DNA of 37,586 nt from Bacillota bacterium (GTDB lineage Bacteria > Bacillota > Limnochordia > DTU087), in the NCBI GenBank assembly GCA_012518315.1, contig JAAYSL010000052.1:1-37586 (forward strand), in the 5' to 3' direction. The position numbers and the translations under genes are program-made. Shown piece by piece: positions 14,357-23,072 of the stretch (the stretch's first letter is position 1; every line of letters starts with the position of its first letter). The notes under the pieces were generated by a model. It was not told where the DNA came from. It ran no database searches and saw only the letters and a program-made list of their open reading frames with translations.

Positions 14357-15503
14357 AGTGTCCCCCTCCACCTACAGATATTCCCAACCGACCTTCCCTA
14401 GCAGCCACAATACTCTCCGCCACTTGTGATCCTACCACCTCAGCCAGTTCGGCCAAAGAGGTGCCATGGATAATATCCATCTCCGTCCCAAAGGCAGAAA
14501 GCAGTCTACCGAGCGTCTTTGGCCCTACACCGGGGATGAACTCCAAGGGGACTTGGTGGATATAAGGGGGACGGCATGGTGGATGAATAGGCTCCTTTGC
14601 ACCGGCAATGATAGTAATCCGATCAAGAACACCCACCACCACTCGGTGATTTGCAGCCCGATGACAGTGATCTACCGGTGGTTTGGCAGCGACTACCGAA
14701 TCACAATCAAGACAATATGTGCGATGGTATTTCCCCAAGCGGGGATCTAACCCGTAGTTGGCAAGCAGTCGATTATCACTGTCTCCCTCTAGGGCTTTAC
14801 GGAAGTGGGTAAAATCCGGCTTTACCAGCTCTAAAGCATTATATTCCCTGGCGATTTTGGGTAGGGAGTGGGCATCAGAATTGCTCAGGAAGCAAAGACC
14901 CCCCAACTCAGGCAACCGATCAGCCAGGTTGGTATCGGCACTTAGACCTAACTCCAGGGCGGGAAACTCAACTCCGATCTCTGCAAGATGTCGCACACAG
15001 TTGCCATAGACACTCTTAAAAGGGGTGAAAGCATGGGCTGGCAGGAATATGCCATTTAACTCACCAGTCACAAACTCATGGACTTGGGCTATCTCGAGGT
15101 GTGCCCGCTGGGAGCTAAGAGAAATGTTGGTTATGGCCTTAGTCAAGAAATCACTAAGCTCCTTCATCGCCGCTACAGAAGCAGTATAGGCAAGAAAATG
15201 GGCACTACCTCCATTCGGGCCGGCCAACTCCACCTCTGCACCCAAGAATAACGTAACTTGACCAAGATAGCTAAGACCGCCGCCGGGGAGGTTCACTAAC
15301 TTATCTTGGGCCATTAGCTCTTGGATATCCCGAATCACCGGGGGTGAAGCCGCGTCTACAATACCCGCAATCTGGATGCCCTTGCGCTTAAGGCATTCTG
15401 CCAAGATACCCTGCAAGGTTAGCTTGGGTGAAGCTGTGATCTTAACCGGCTCGCCTTGAGAGGCTCGCCCAATGTGAATATGTAGGTCTGCAAAGAAAAT
15501 CAA
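14331..15503 (-). CDS. Endonuclease Q (YqxK-like PHP-domain nuclease)
   Basis: This protein of 390 residues has the endonuclease Q architecture. A PHP metal-binding domain comes first, with H8 and H10 in FFADLHIHIG, then GAEVELAG, LPAHAFTPF and LSNSDAHSLPK. A zinc-finger segment at about residues 260-285 has TYCLDCDS and, further on, DHCHR. Residues about 327-360 form a helix-hairpin-helix, EFIPGVGPKTLGRLLSAFG. EndoQ cuts 5' of deaminated bases (uracil, hypoxanthine, xanthine) and abasic sites; it is known in archaea and in Bacillus as YqxK. The start is TTG 15503, 6 nt after GGAGGT. The position upstream of spoIIM matches Bacillus yqxK. The function is inferred from architecture. Confidence 0.85.
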   Translation of the reverse strand: MIFFADLHIHIGRASQGEPVKITASPKLTLQGILAECLKRKGIQIAGIVDAASPPVIRDIQELMAQDKLVNLPGGGLSYLGQVTLFLGAEVELAGPNGGSAHFLAYTASVAAMKELSDFLTKAITNISLSSQRAHLEIAQVHEFVTGELNGIFLPAHAFTPFKSVYGNCVRHLAEIGVEFPALELGLSADTNLADRLPELGGLCFLSNSDAHSLPKIAREYNALELVKPDFTHFRKALEGDSDNRLLANYGLDPRLGKYHRTYCLDCDSVVAAKPPVDHCHRAANHRVVVGVLDRITIIAGAKEPIHPPCRPPYIHQVPLEFIPGVGPKTLGRLLSAFGTEMDIIHGTSLAELAEVVGSQVAESIVAAREGRLGISVGGGGHYGRIQSSR

Positions 15504-15562
15504 AAAAATACCTCCTGGTTGCCTTCAAAATAGATGTGTTGCCACCAGAAGATATTTCGCCA

Positions 15563-16696
15563 TCACGAATCATTTTCCCGCTTATCTATCTGAACCATCT
15601 TGGCGGCAAGCAAGCCCGCGGCTCCACCGGCCCTAAAAAAGACGGGATCATCCTGGGGCTTCCGGCCCATGGAGGTTATCTGGACTTTGTACTCACCTAG
15701 TAATTCAAGGGTTTGATCTGTATCTATCCAGGATACTGTGTGGCGATTAAGGTTGGCTGTCTCCACTTGCCCTTTAATTAGCACATCCTCATCTCCGGAG
15801 AGCGATGGCAGGGGTAAATAGCAGCTAGTTTGACATAACAGGCCAAGGGCAGTCAAGGTATGGTGACTCAGTCCATAGTGCCTTGATCGCTTGTCGGCAA
15901 AACTGATTCTTGGCACTGCCACAGCTCTACCTTTTAGGGCATTGACACCATCAAGAATTGCCGCGGTCTCCAGAGCCGTTGTGCCAAAGGGAGTCGCCGT
16001 TCCCACCACTCCAGGGCCCATCGCCACTATACAGGCATCTGCCTCTACCACATGTCGGGCCGCCAAAAGGCCTGAGTATACATTGACTGCCTCCAGATCG
16101 CCACCAAAAGCATGTCCGACGGTGATCGTTTTCGCAATTAGCCCCTGATCCTTTAGTGTAGCTACTAGTCGGCTAAATCCTAGCGGCAATGCCGCCCCAT
16201 CGGTCATAATGTAGGCCAGTCGAGCAGGTCTTCTGGCATGGGCATGGAAGGTGACCGCGGCCGGTGCGATAAGGCTATGTAAACTTGCTACCATCACAGG
16301 CATAGCTTCTAGAGAATCCACATTGGCCAGGATAGCATGATAAGGACTTTTCTCCTCCTCTACACACAACGTGGCCAGCTGCAGTGGGGTATATCTTAGC
16401 TTCATGATATGCCCTTCACCAAAGCTACCACGCCTGGGAGTTTCGGGCACCACCAGATCTCTTTGCCTATGGACATCATCAATCCAACCGATTACAAAAT
16501 GAGAGCCACCGGTTCCCAAAGACAAATCCACGGCAGTGGTGTTTACTTCAACCACGTCTCCAGGAAAAACGTCTTCACATAAAAAGCGGTAGTTGATCGC
16601 GGGGGCCATCTCCCCGTCGATCTCTACCACCAGATCTTGCGTATGCAAGGTAGTCCTTTGGACAGCCTGTACTTTGCCTCGCCTTCGATTAAGCAT
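15563..16696 (-). CDS. DUF3866 family protein
   Basis: This protein of 377 residues fits the DUF3866 family of Gram-positive bacteria, which has no known function. It has no signal peptide and no membrane helix. A small beta-rich N-terminal part (VVEIDGEMAPAINY, PGDVVEVNTTAVDLSLGTGG) precedes a larger alpha/beta region with glycine-rich turns, such as TVGHAFGGDLEAVNV and VAMGPGVVGTATPFGTTALE, and a conserved RSRHYGLSHHTLTAL segment. The turns suggest nucleotide or sugar-phosphate binding, but no catalytic motif is clear to me. It lies between pnp and the EndoQ gene, with 132 nt before and 59 nt after. Confidence 0.8.
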   Translation of the reverse strand: MLNRRRGKVQAVQRTTLHTQDLVVEIDGEMAPAINYRFLCEDVFPGDVVEVNTTAVDLSLGTGGSHFVIGWIDDVHRQRDLVVPETPRRGSFGEGHIMKLRYTPLQLATLCVEEEKSPYHAILANVDSLEAMPVMVASLHSLIAPAAVTFHAHARRPARLAYIMTDGAALPLGFSRLVATLKDQGLIAKTITVGHAFGGDLEAVNVYSGLLAARHVVEADACIVAMGPGVVGTATPFGTTALETAAILDGVNALKGRAVAVPRISFADKRSRHYGLSHHTLTALGLLCQTSCYLPLPSLSGDEDVLIKGQVETANLNRHTVSWIDTDQTLELLGEYKVQITSMGRKPQDDPVFFRAGGAAGLLAAKMVQIDKRENDS

Positions 16697-16828
16697 GGTC
16701 TGCCCCTTTACTCATCCCGGTCTGAATAGATGATTGGTGCCTTTTCGGTCTATTGCTAGCATTTCCTGGTGGCGAGGCGGTATACCTGGAAACCTTCCGT
16801 TATTCTAGCATTTTTCTACGAACCGAGT

Positions 16829-18973
16829 CTACGAACGTTGACGGCGACCCCGGCCATTACGACCAGATCCCTTGTCATCATCACCCTCTAGGGCTTCCGG
16901 CCGGGCTAAGTTAATCCTACCCATGCGGTCAATCTCAATCACCTTGACAGTGATGGTATCTCCTACTTGCACCACATCCTCAACTTTGCCCACTCTGCCT
17001 TTGGCCAATTTGGAAATATGCACTAGGCCTTCCTTACCGGGCAGCACCTCAACAAAGGCGCCGAAATCTACTATGCGTTTGACTGTCCCTAGGTAAGTCT
17101 CTCCTACCTCTACATCCTTGACCAAAAGCTCAATGAGCTCTTGAGCTTTCACACCTGCTTCTTGATTGGTGGAAGCTACGTAGACCCGACCGTCATCTTC
17201 GATATCAATGGAAACCCCGGTCTGATCAATGATCTTACGGATCGTCTTGCCCCCTGGTCCTATCACATCCCGAATCTTGTCCACCGGAATCTCCATAGTA
17301 AAGATGCGGGGAGCATAAGGTGAGAGCTCTTTCCGGGGCTCCTCGATGGCCTGCAGCATTTTCTCCAGGATAAAAAGTCGTCCTGCTTTGGCCTGAGCCA
17401 AGGCTTGCTCCAGAACTTCCCAGATCACACCCTCGATTTTGATGTCCATCTGCAAAGCAGTAACACCCTGGGCTGTACCGGCGACTTTGAAATCCATGTC
17501 GCCTAACGCATCTTCAAGTCCCTGGATATCGGAAAGGATAGAAAGCTCGTCTCCATCTTTGACCAGACCCATAGCTATACCAGCAACAGGTCGCTTGATG
17601 GGAACGCCGGCATCCATTAGGGCCAAGGTGCTCCCACAGACACTAGCCTGGGAGGTAGAACCATTGGACTCCAAGACCTCGGATACTAGGCGGATTGTAT
17701 AAGGAAATTCATCCTCACCAGGAATCATGGGTAGCAAAGCCCGCTCTGCCAACGCACCATGCCCGATTTCTCTCCGACCCGGGCCTCGCATAGGCCGCAC
17801 CTCACCAACACTATACGCCGGGAAGTTATAGTGGTGAATATAGCGCTTCCGATCCTCATCACCTAGGTCATCCAACAGCTGCTCATCAGATTTTACCCCT
17901 AGGGTACAGCTAGTCATCACTTGTGTCTGCCCCCGGGTAAAGATAGCTGCTCCATGTGCCCTAGGCAAAAATCCAACTTCACAGCTAATCGGCCGAATCT
18001 CATCCAAACCGCGGCCATCAGTTCTTTTTTTGTCATGGATGATCATATGCCGAACGATTTCTTTGATCAAAATATCGATGACTCGTTCTATTTCCCGCTG
18101 TCTTTGGAGCAAGACTTCCTCTCCAAATTCCTCAGCATACTCGTCCAACAAGGCAAGGCGAACACTATCCACATCCTCTTCCCGACTTAGCTTATCAGAG
18201 TTGCGTAATGCCTCCTCTAGCCGGGCAGTTCCTTTGCTGCGTACCCATTCATCCACTTGGGGATCCGGCTCTGGGAAAGAGAACTCCTGCTTGGGGCGCC
18301 CCACTTGCTTAGCTATTTCTTCTTGAAAGGCAGCTAGTCGCTGAACTTCTTTATGCCCAAACTTGATGGCTTCCAGGATTATGTCTTCTGGGATTTCATT
18401 GGCGCCGGCCTCCACCATGGTTACGGCGTCCTTGGTGCCGGCTACCACTAAGTAGAGATCACTTTTTTCCTGCTCCTCTAGCGTGGGGTTCACCACAAAT
18501 TGACCATCTACCCTGCCCACGACTACTCCACCCACCGGCCCTTCAAAGGGAATGTCCGATATGGATAGAGCAGCAGAAGCGCCCACCATCGCTGTAATAT
18601 CAGGGGCATTATCCTGGTCTACTGATAGAATGGTGGCTACAATCTGTACATCGTTGCGCATGCCTTCGGGAAATAGGGGCCTTAAGGGGCGGTCGATCAT
18701 TCTAGCCGCCAATATTGCCGCTTCACCTGGCCTTCCTTCCCGACGACCCCAGCCACCTGGTACCTTACCTACGGCATACATCCGCTCTTCATAGTCTACC
18801 AGTAGCGGGAAAAAATCGATGCCCTCCCGAGGTTCTCGGGACATTGTGGCTGTGACCAGTACCACAGTATCTCCGTAGCGCATTAACACACTACCATTGG
18901 CTTGTTGGGCCAAGGCACCGGTCTCAACAACTAACGGCCTCCCCCCTATGTCTAAGCGAAACTCTTCTTTCAT
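16829..18973 (-). CDS. pnp: Polyribonucleotide nucleotidyltransferase (PNPase)
   Basis: This protein of 714 residues has the full PNPase layout. The first RNase PH domain spans about residues 1-215 ([20 protein letters not shown]), followed by an all-alpha linker. The second RNase PH domain spans about 310-540, with [20 protein letters not shown] and [23 protein letters not shown] domain follows at about 555-615 ([20 protein letters not shown]), then an S1 domain at about 625-695 ([19 protein letters not shown]-like [20 protein letters not shown]). The C-terminus is short and basic. PNPase degrades RNA 3' to 5' with phosphate. AAGGAGGT lies 8 nt before the ATG. It follows rpsO, the universal order, with a stem-loop at 19121-19141 between them. 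Confidence 0.98.
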   Translation of the reverse strand: MKEEFRLDIGGRPLVVETGALAQQANGSVLMRYGDTVVLVTATMSREPREGIDFFPLLVDYEERMYAVGKVPGGWGRREGRPGEAAILAARMIDRPLRPLFPEGMRNDVQIVATILSVDQDNAPDITAMVGASAALSISDIPFEGPVGGVVVGRVDGQFVVNPTLEEQEKSDLYLVVAGTKDAVTMVEAGANEIPEDIILEAIKFGHKEVQRLAAFQEEIAKQVGRPKQEFSFPEPDPQVDEWVRSKGTARLEEALRNSDKLSREEDVDSVRLALLDEYAEEFGEEVLLQRQREIERVIDILIKEIVRHMIIHDKKRTDGRGLDEIRPISCEVGFLPRAHGAAIFTRGQTQVMTSCTLGVKSDEQLLDDLGDEDRKRYIHHYNFPAYSVGEVRPMRGPGRREIGHGALAERALLPMIPGEDEFPYTIRLVSEVLESNGSTSQASVCGSTLALMDAGVPIKRPVAGIAMGLVKDGDELSILSDIQGLEDALGDMDFKVAGTAQGVTALQMDIKIEGVIWEVLEQALAQAKAGRLFILEKMLQAIEEPRKELSPYAPRIFTMEIPVDKIRDVIGPGGKTIRKIIDQTGVSIDIEDDGRVYVASTNQEAGVKAQELIELLVKDVEVGETYLGTVKRIVDFGAFVEVLPGKEGLVHISKLAKGRVGKVEDVVQVGDTITVKVIEIDRMGRINLARPEALEGDDDKGSGRNGRGRRQRS

Positions 18974-19120
18974 CTTCTGTTACCTCCTTAGGTCGAATGG
19001 GCCACTCTCCACCCAGCAGTTCCATCTAGCCAATGCGATATATGCCAGGCAGTATCATAGTATCCTCTTGATCTTCAGTATGCATTCTCTTCGGCGCAAA
19101 TCACAGTGGTCATGTGAAGA

Positions 19121-19141
19121 AGGAGCGGGGTTACCGCTCCT
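19121..19141 (-). terminator. Stem-loop between rpsO and pnp
   Basis: AGGAGCGG and CCGCTCCT form a perfect 8-bp stem with a 5-nt loop, 10 nt after the rpsO stop. On the minus strand the following bases are TTCTTC, a weak tail, so it may be a partial terminator or an RNase processing site. Such a hairpin between rpsO and pnp is common in bacteria. Confidence 0.55.
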
Positions 19142-19151
19142 TTAATCAAGA

Positions 19152-19421
19152 CTACCCTCGCAGGCCCAGTTTGGCAACAAGGGTACGATAGCGTTCAATA
19201 TCTGTTTCCCGAAGATAATCGAGCAGCCCTTTTCTTTGTCCAATCATCTTCAGCATACCCCGTCGGGAATGATAATCTTTCTTATGCACCTTCAAGTGTT
19301 CTGTCAGATCGCTAATCCGTTTGGTCAAGATAGCTATCTGCACCTCCGGCGAGCCGGTATCAGTTTCGTGCATGCGGAATTCATCGATTATCTCACGCTT
19401 AACATCTCTATCCAGAGCCAC
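19152..19421 (-). CDS. rpsO: 30S ribosomal protein S15
   Basis: This protein of 89 residues is the exact S15 length, starting [14 protein letters not shown] after the initiator. The signature is [20 protein letters not shown], followed by [20 protein letters not shown] and ending [12 protein letters not shown]15 binds the 16S rRNA central domain early in 30S assembly. The start is GTG 19421, with GGAGGT 7 nt upstream; the frame is open to 19484 but that part is leader. The gene has its own sigma-A promoter at the end of ribF (19514-19542) and a leader of about 86 nt that could hide the ribosome site, fitting known S15 autoregulation. Confidence 0.98.
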   Translation of the reverse strand: MALDRDVKREIIDEFRMHETDTGSPEVQIAILTKRISDLTEHLKVHKKDYHSRRGMLKMIGQRKGLLDYLRETDIERYRTLVAKLGLRG

Positions 19422-19507
19422 TGCCCTCACCTCCTCACATTCAGAATCGCCCCAGCCCAGAATGACGTTGGAGGAGCTCGTCAATCCGAGTCAAGGGTTC
19501 AAACACC
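19422..19507 (-). promoter_or_regulatory. rpsO 5' leader with possible Shine-Dalgarno-sequestering pairing
   Basis: The predicted transcript from the 19514-19542 promoter has about 86 nt before the GTG. CTCCTC (19476-19471 on the minus strand) can pair with GAGGAG inside the ribosome site at 19428-19438. S15 proteins of several phyla repress their own translation through such leaders. The pairing is only 6 bp across a loop of about 35 nt, so it is suggestive only. Confidence 0.4.
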
Positions 19508-19513
19508 GATCCT

Positions 19514-19542
19514 ACTATATCACAAAGCTTTTAGACTGTAAA
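19514..19542 (-). promoter_or_regulatory. Sigma-A promoter for rpsO
   Basis: On the minus strand TTTACA (19542-19537) and TATAGT (19519-19514) are separated by exactly 17 bp, each one mismatch from consensus. The -35 and spacer lie within the last codons of ribF, and the -10 is just after its stop. Confidence 0.65.
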
Positions 19543-20602
19543 TCTTTTCTCCTGGGCCACCTATACGACCTATAGGGGGTGTATCCTCGGTGCTCATGAA
19601 TTGGCCGGAAAAGAGCTCTCGGACAGTTTTGATGTCCCGAGTCACCTGGCTCTGCAATTCCTCTGCATTGGCAAACTTTCGAATGGAGCGTAGCCGCCTG
19701 TGAAAGGAGACTTCTAGCTTTTTGCCATAGTAGTCTTTCTCTTCATCTAGGATGTGCACTTCCACCGCCCGGGTGGCTCCAGCAAAGGTAGGTTTATCAC
19801 TGACACTCAAGACACCTAGCAATTCACCTGCCGTGGCCAATTGACCTGTCTGGGTAATCTCCATAGGTTGACGAATTGTTACAGCATATACCCCGTCTTT
19901 AGGTATGAGCCTTTTGGGAGGTATGGCAAGGTTTGCTGTAGGAAATCCAAGTTTCTTACCTCGGCCTTCACCTTCAACTACGGGGCCGATCAGCTTGTAA
20001 GGGCGACCCAGCAGCTCGGCGGCTTCTTCTACCATACCCTCAAGCAGCAATCCCCGAATGCGGGTGCTGGAGACCTTCTCATCCCCAACTATCACAGAAT
20101 CCACTGCTTGGACAAATCCAATGCCCCACTTATCGCCGTCTTTACGTAACAGATCAATCCCACCACGACCCTGGTATCCAAACCTAAAGTCCTCACCGGC
20201 TATTACTGCCACTACACCCAGTCTCTTGGCCAAGATATCGCTGGCAAACTGCTCCGGCTCTAGTCTAGCTAGCTGCTTGTTGAATGTGAGTTCAATCACG
20301 GCTTTCATGCCGAAATCCAACAAGTACTGCTTTCTTTCTTCCCCATCTGTCAAAAGCTGGGGTACCGCCTCAGGCCTAATCGTTGTAAGGGGATGTCGAT
20401 CAAAAGTGACTATTGCGGGAACTGCATCTAGGGTAGCCGCTACCTCAAGCACCTGTCTTAGAATCACCTGATGACCCAAGTGGACACCATCAAAAAAGCC
20501 AAGACCTGCTACTATTCGGCAGCCTTTCATGCCATCTGATAAGCTGCCATCCCACCAATGAATCTGCAAACTGTCCTCACCCCTGGCGATTGTTCCTATC
20601 AT
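19520..20602 (-). CDS. ribF: Bifunctional riboflavin kinase / FAD synthetase
   Basis: This protein makes FMN from riboflavin and then FAD. The N-terminal nucleotidyltransferase domain has GLGFFDGVHLGHQVILRQVL and later SSTRIRGLLLEGMVEEA. The C-terminal flavokinase domain, from about residue 200, has EGEGRGKKLGFPTANLAIPP and KDGVYAVTI, ending near YGKKLEVSFHRRLRSIRKF. At 360 residues it is longer than the usual 300-320. The extra length is a roughly 30-residue N-terminus before the catalytic motif, an insertion around QPMEITQTGQLATAGELLG in the kinase domain, and a C-terminal tail. The ATG overlaps the truB stop by 4 nt (ATGA), so translation is coupled. Confidence 0.95.
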   Translation of the reverse strand: MIGTIARGEDSLQIHWWDGSLSDGMKGCRIVAGLGFFDGVHLGHQVILRQVLEVAATLDAVPAIVTFDRHPLTTIRPEAVPQLLTDGEERKQYLLDFGMKAVIELTFNKQLARLEPEQFASDILAKRLGVVAVIAGEDFRFGYQGRGGIDLLRKDGDKWGIGFVQAVDSVIVGDEKVSSTRIRGLLLEGMVEEAAELLGRPYKLIGPVVEGEGRGKKLGFPTANLAIPPKRLIPKDGVYAVTIRQPMEITQTGQLATAGELLGVLSVSDKPTFAGATRAVEVHILDEEKDYYGKKLEVSFHRRLRSIRKFANAEELQSQVTRDIKTVRELFSGQFMSTEDTPPIGRIGGPGEKIYSLKAL

Positions 20603-21615
20603 CTATCCGATTCCCAGGGCAGCAGCCTAACCGGTTGCAGCTGCCATTCGCCCATAACGTCTTTCCAGCGACCAATCCCAAGAAACTCACCATCGAGATC
20701 ATATATACGAAGCAGTTCCTCTGACCCTTCCGCATCTGTCCAACCCTTCCCCGTGGTTTCTAGCGAGGCCTTTTCCGAGTCTCTTATCTCTACCACTTGA
20801 TCTCGCTTAGCCGGTACCCCATGGCGCACTTGTCTTGTGGCTTCCTGGGTAATCACCGCTCCTGACAGGTGCCGAATACCCCAGTCCATTGGAAAGAACC
20901 CAGGCAAACCAGGGCTTTCGGTGCTAGGTATTTGGTCGCTTCGTCCATCCCCGACAGTCTCCTGTAATTTGTCCAAAGTGATCCCGTCTGCAAGAGACCA
21001 AGGCCCCACTTTTGTCCTAATCAAGGAAGACATATGGGCTGGTACTCCAAGATAACTACCAATGTCTTGGCAAAGAGTCCGGATATAAGTACCTTTAGAG
21101 CAGACTACATCAAAACATACAGTATCACCAAAGCACCATGAGCCTTTTTGCCAATCTCCTACAAAAGAAAGCTGGTATATTGTCACTGGTCGGGGTTTTC
21201 TTTCGACAACTTTTCCTTGCCTAGCTAAGGCATATAGTCGCTGACCCTTATGTTTCAATGCCGATACCATAGGTGGAACCTGCTGAATCTCTCCCTGGAA
21301 GGCACTAAAGGCCTGCTCAAGATCGGCATCTGTGAGGGAGAAGCCCCGATCCTCTTCTAGTACCTTGCCACTAGCATCTTGAGTATCGGTAGAGCGCCCA
21401 AGCCATAGCTCTCCCAGGTAGCCTTTAAGATGTTCCTCCATATATGGTACTAACCGGGTAGCACTTCCCAAACAAAGCACCAAGACCCCGGCTACATCGG
21501 GATCGAGAGTACCCGTATGTCCCACTCTGCGCTGGCGCAGAATTCGCCTCACAGTGGCCACGACATCATGAGATGTCATCCCTCGGGGTTTTCGTATGAC
21601 CAAAATACCATTCAT
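20599..21615 (-). CDS. truB: tRNA pseudouridine-55 synthase
   Basis: This protein of 338 residues makes pseudouridine at position 55 in the T-loop of tRNAs. The catalytic aspartate is in VGHTGTLDPDVAGVLVLCLG. The N-terminal MNGILVIRKPRGMTSHDVV and the later CSKGTYIRTLCQDIGSYLG are standard TruB blocks. The C-terminal part, from about residue 255, is PUA-like and slightly longer than in Bacillus (309 residues in total there). It is between nrnA and ribF as in many Firmicutes, 12 nt after nrnA. An AGGCGG lies about 9 nt before the ATG. Confidence 0.96.
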   Translation of the reverse strand: MNGILVIRKPRGMTSHDVVATVRRILRQRRVGHTGTLDPDVAGVLVLCLGSATRLVPYMEEHLKGYLGELWLGRSTDTQDASGKVLEEDRGFSLTDADLEQAFSAFQGEIQQVPPMVSALKHKGQRLYALARQGKVVERKPRPVTIYQLSFVGDWQKGSWCFGDTVCFDVVCSKGTYIRTLCQDIGSYLGVPAHMSSLIRTKVGPWSLADGITLDKLQETVGDGRSDQIPSTESPGLPGFFPMDWGIRHLSGAVITQEATRQVRHGVPAKRDQVVEIRDSEKASLETTGKGWTDAEGSEELLRIYDLDGEFLGIGRWKDVMGEWQLQPVRLLPWESDR

Positions 21616-21627
21616 CTTGTGATCCGC

Positions 21628-22626
21628 CTAGATTGGTGGCGACTCTGACCCCCTTTGGGTACTAAGCATCTTGGCAGCAGTACTTAACACCTCAGCTTTC
21701 GCTTCCACCAGAGGGCTGTCGATGGTGCAGCCTGCTGCCCGGGCATGGCCTCCACCGCCAAATAAGCTTGCTATGTAGCTAGCATCGATATCATCTCGGG
21801 ATCGAAAACTGGCCTTGGTCTTCTCTGACTCGATCTCCCGAAAGAGAACGGCTAGCTTTACTGATTTGATCATGCGGGGAAAACGGATAATGTCTTCCGA
21901 ATGCTGACCAATCCAGGGGTCTTCCCCTAGCATTTCACGGGTTACCGTTATCCAACCGATTTCGCCATCAGAACTAATCTCCAAAGTATCCAGAGCCAAA
22001 CGCATCAAATTGACTGCCTGATATGAACGATTTTCATAAAGATACATGGCAATCTCTGCCGGATTAGCCCCATGCTGCACTAACTCTCCTGCAATCTTGA
22101 GGGTCTTACCTGTGGTATTGCTATAGCGAAAGGTGCCTGTATCACCGGATAGAGAAGCAAACAGGTTAGTGGAGATGGCTTCTGTTAGTTGCACCTTCCA
22201 ATATGCGGTGATCAGTTCGTGAATTATCTCCCCAGTGGCTGCAGCCTCAGGATTAACATAAAAAGCCTTCCCAGAGCCTGGATTAGAGCCGTGATGATCA
22301 ATATTGATTACCGGTAACCCGGACTTGAGGTAACTAGAAAGCCCCCCACAACGTTCTGGTTCACAATCAAGAACGATAGCGGCATCAAAATCCAACTTGA
22401 GATCGGCATGAAAGGCCTGGCACCGTCCGACACCGGGCAAAAAATCGTACCAGTTCGCTAAGGGATCTGGAGAAATGGACACCACCTGTTTACCTATTCC
22501 CTCCAAAGCCATCTGGAGGGCTAACCCAGACCCAACACTATCTGGGTCTGGATCTACATGCCAGGTAATCAGGAGTCGTTCGTATGAGTCTATGGCTCGG
22601 GCAACATCATCCAATGAACCACGCAC
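21628..22626 (-). CDS. nrnA: DHH/DHHA1 phosphoesterase, NrnA-type nanoRNase / pAp phosphatase
   Basis: This protein of 332 residues is in the NrnA family, which degrades RNA of 2-5 nt and often also 3'-phosphoadenosine 5'-phosphate or cyclic dinucleotide products. Motif I is HVDPDPDSVGSGLAL (usually DGDA; here DPDS keeps both aspartates). The middle aspartate is in AAIVLDCEPE, and the DHH motif is VINIDHHGSNPGSG. The DHHA1 domain has SLFGGGGHARAAGCTI. The start is GTG 22626 with AAGGTGA upstream; the gap to rbfA is 15 nt. The rbfA-nrnA-truB order is common in Gram-positives and ties nanoRNA removal to RNA metabolism. Confidence 0.92.
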   Translation of the reverse strand: MRGSLDDVARAIDSYERLLITWHVDPDPDSVGSGLALQMALEGIGKQVVSISPDPLANWYDFLPGVGRCQAFHADLKLDFDAAIVLDCEPERCGGLSSYLKSGLPVINIDHHGSNPGSGKAFYVNPEAAATGEIIHELITAYWKVQLTEAISTNLFASLSGDTGTFRYSNTTGKTLKIAGELVQHGANPAEIAMYLYENRSYQAVNLMRLALDTLEISSDGEIGWITVTREMLGEDPWIGQHSEDIIRFPRMIKSVKLAVLFREIESEKTKASFRSRDDIDASYIASLFGGGGHARAAGCTIDSPLVEAKAEVLSTAAKMLSTQRGSESPPI

Positions 22627-22641
22627 TATTCATCTTCACCT

Positions 22642-23034
22642 TCACTTGATGGTTGGTTTTTCACTGCCTCTTCGTGTTTCTTCATCTATATCTTCTTCCT
22701 TAAGATCCTGTAAGAGCTGGGAAATACGTGCTCCTCTTTCAATAGATTCATCCCAACGAAAGATAATCTCCGGTGTGTGCCTTAGCCGGATTCGTTGCCC
22801 GATTTCAGAGCGTATATACCCAGTGGCCCGTTCCAGCCCTTCAAAAGAGGTTCGCTTGGTTTCCTCATCCCCCAACACACTAATGAATATCTTGACATGG
22901 CGAAGGTCACGGGAGACTTCGGCATCGGTGACTGTCACAAACCCAATACGGGGGTCCTTCATCTGCTGGATAATGTCACTAGCTTCTTGCTTGATTGCCT
23001 CCCGGACTCTTTGTACCCGCTGTTGGGTAGCCAT
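22642..23034 (-). CDS. rbfA: Ribosome-binding factor A
   Basis: This protein of 130 residues has the single KH-like domain of RbfA. It reads RVQRVREAIKQEASDIIQQM, then DPRIGFVTVTDAEVSRDLRH, VKIFISVLGDEE and LRHTPEIIFRWDESIERGAR. RbfA helps mature the 5' end of 16S rRNA in the small subunit. I start it at ATG 23034 with AGGGG 9 nt upstream, rather than TTG 23055. It follows infB by 38 nt. Confidence 0.96.
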   Translation of the reverse strand: MATQQRVQRVREAIKQEASDIIQQMKDPRIGFVTVTDAEVSRDLRHVKIFISVLGDEETKRTSFEGLERATGYIRSEIGQRIRLRHTPEIIFRWDESIERGARISQLLQDLKEEDIDEETRRGSEKPTIK

Positions 23035-23072
23035 ATTCTTCAACCCCTTTTTCAACCTTTTGCTGATTTATA

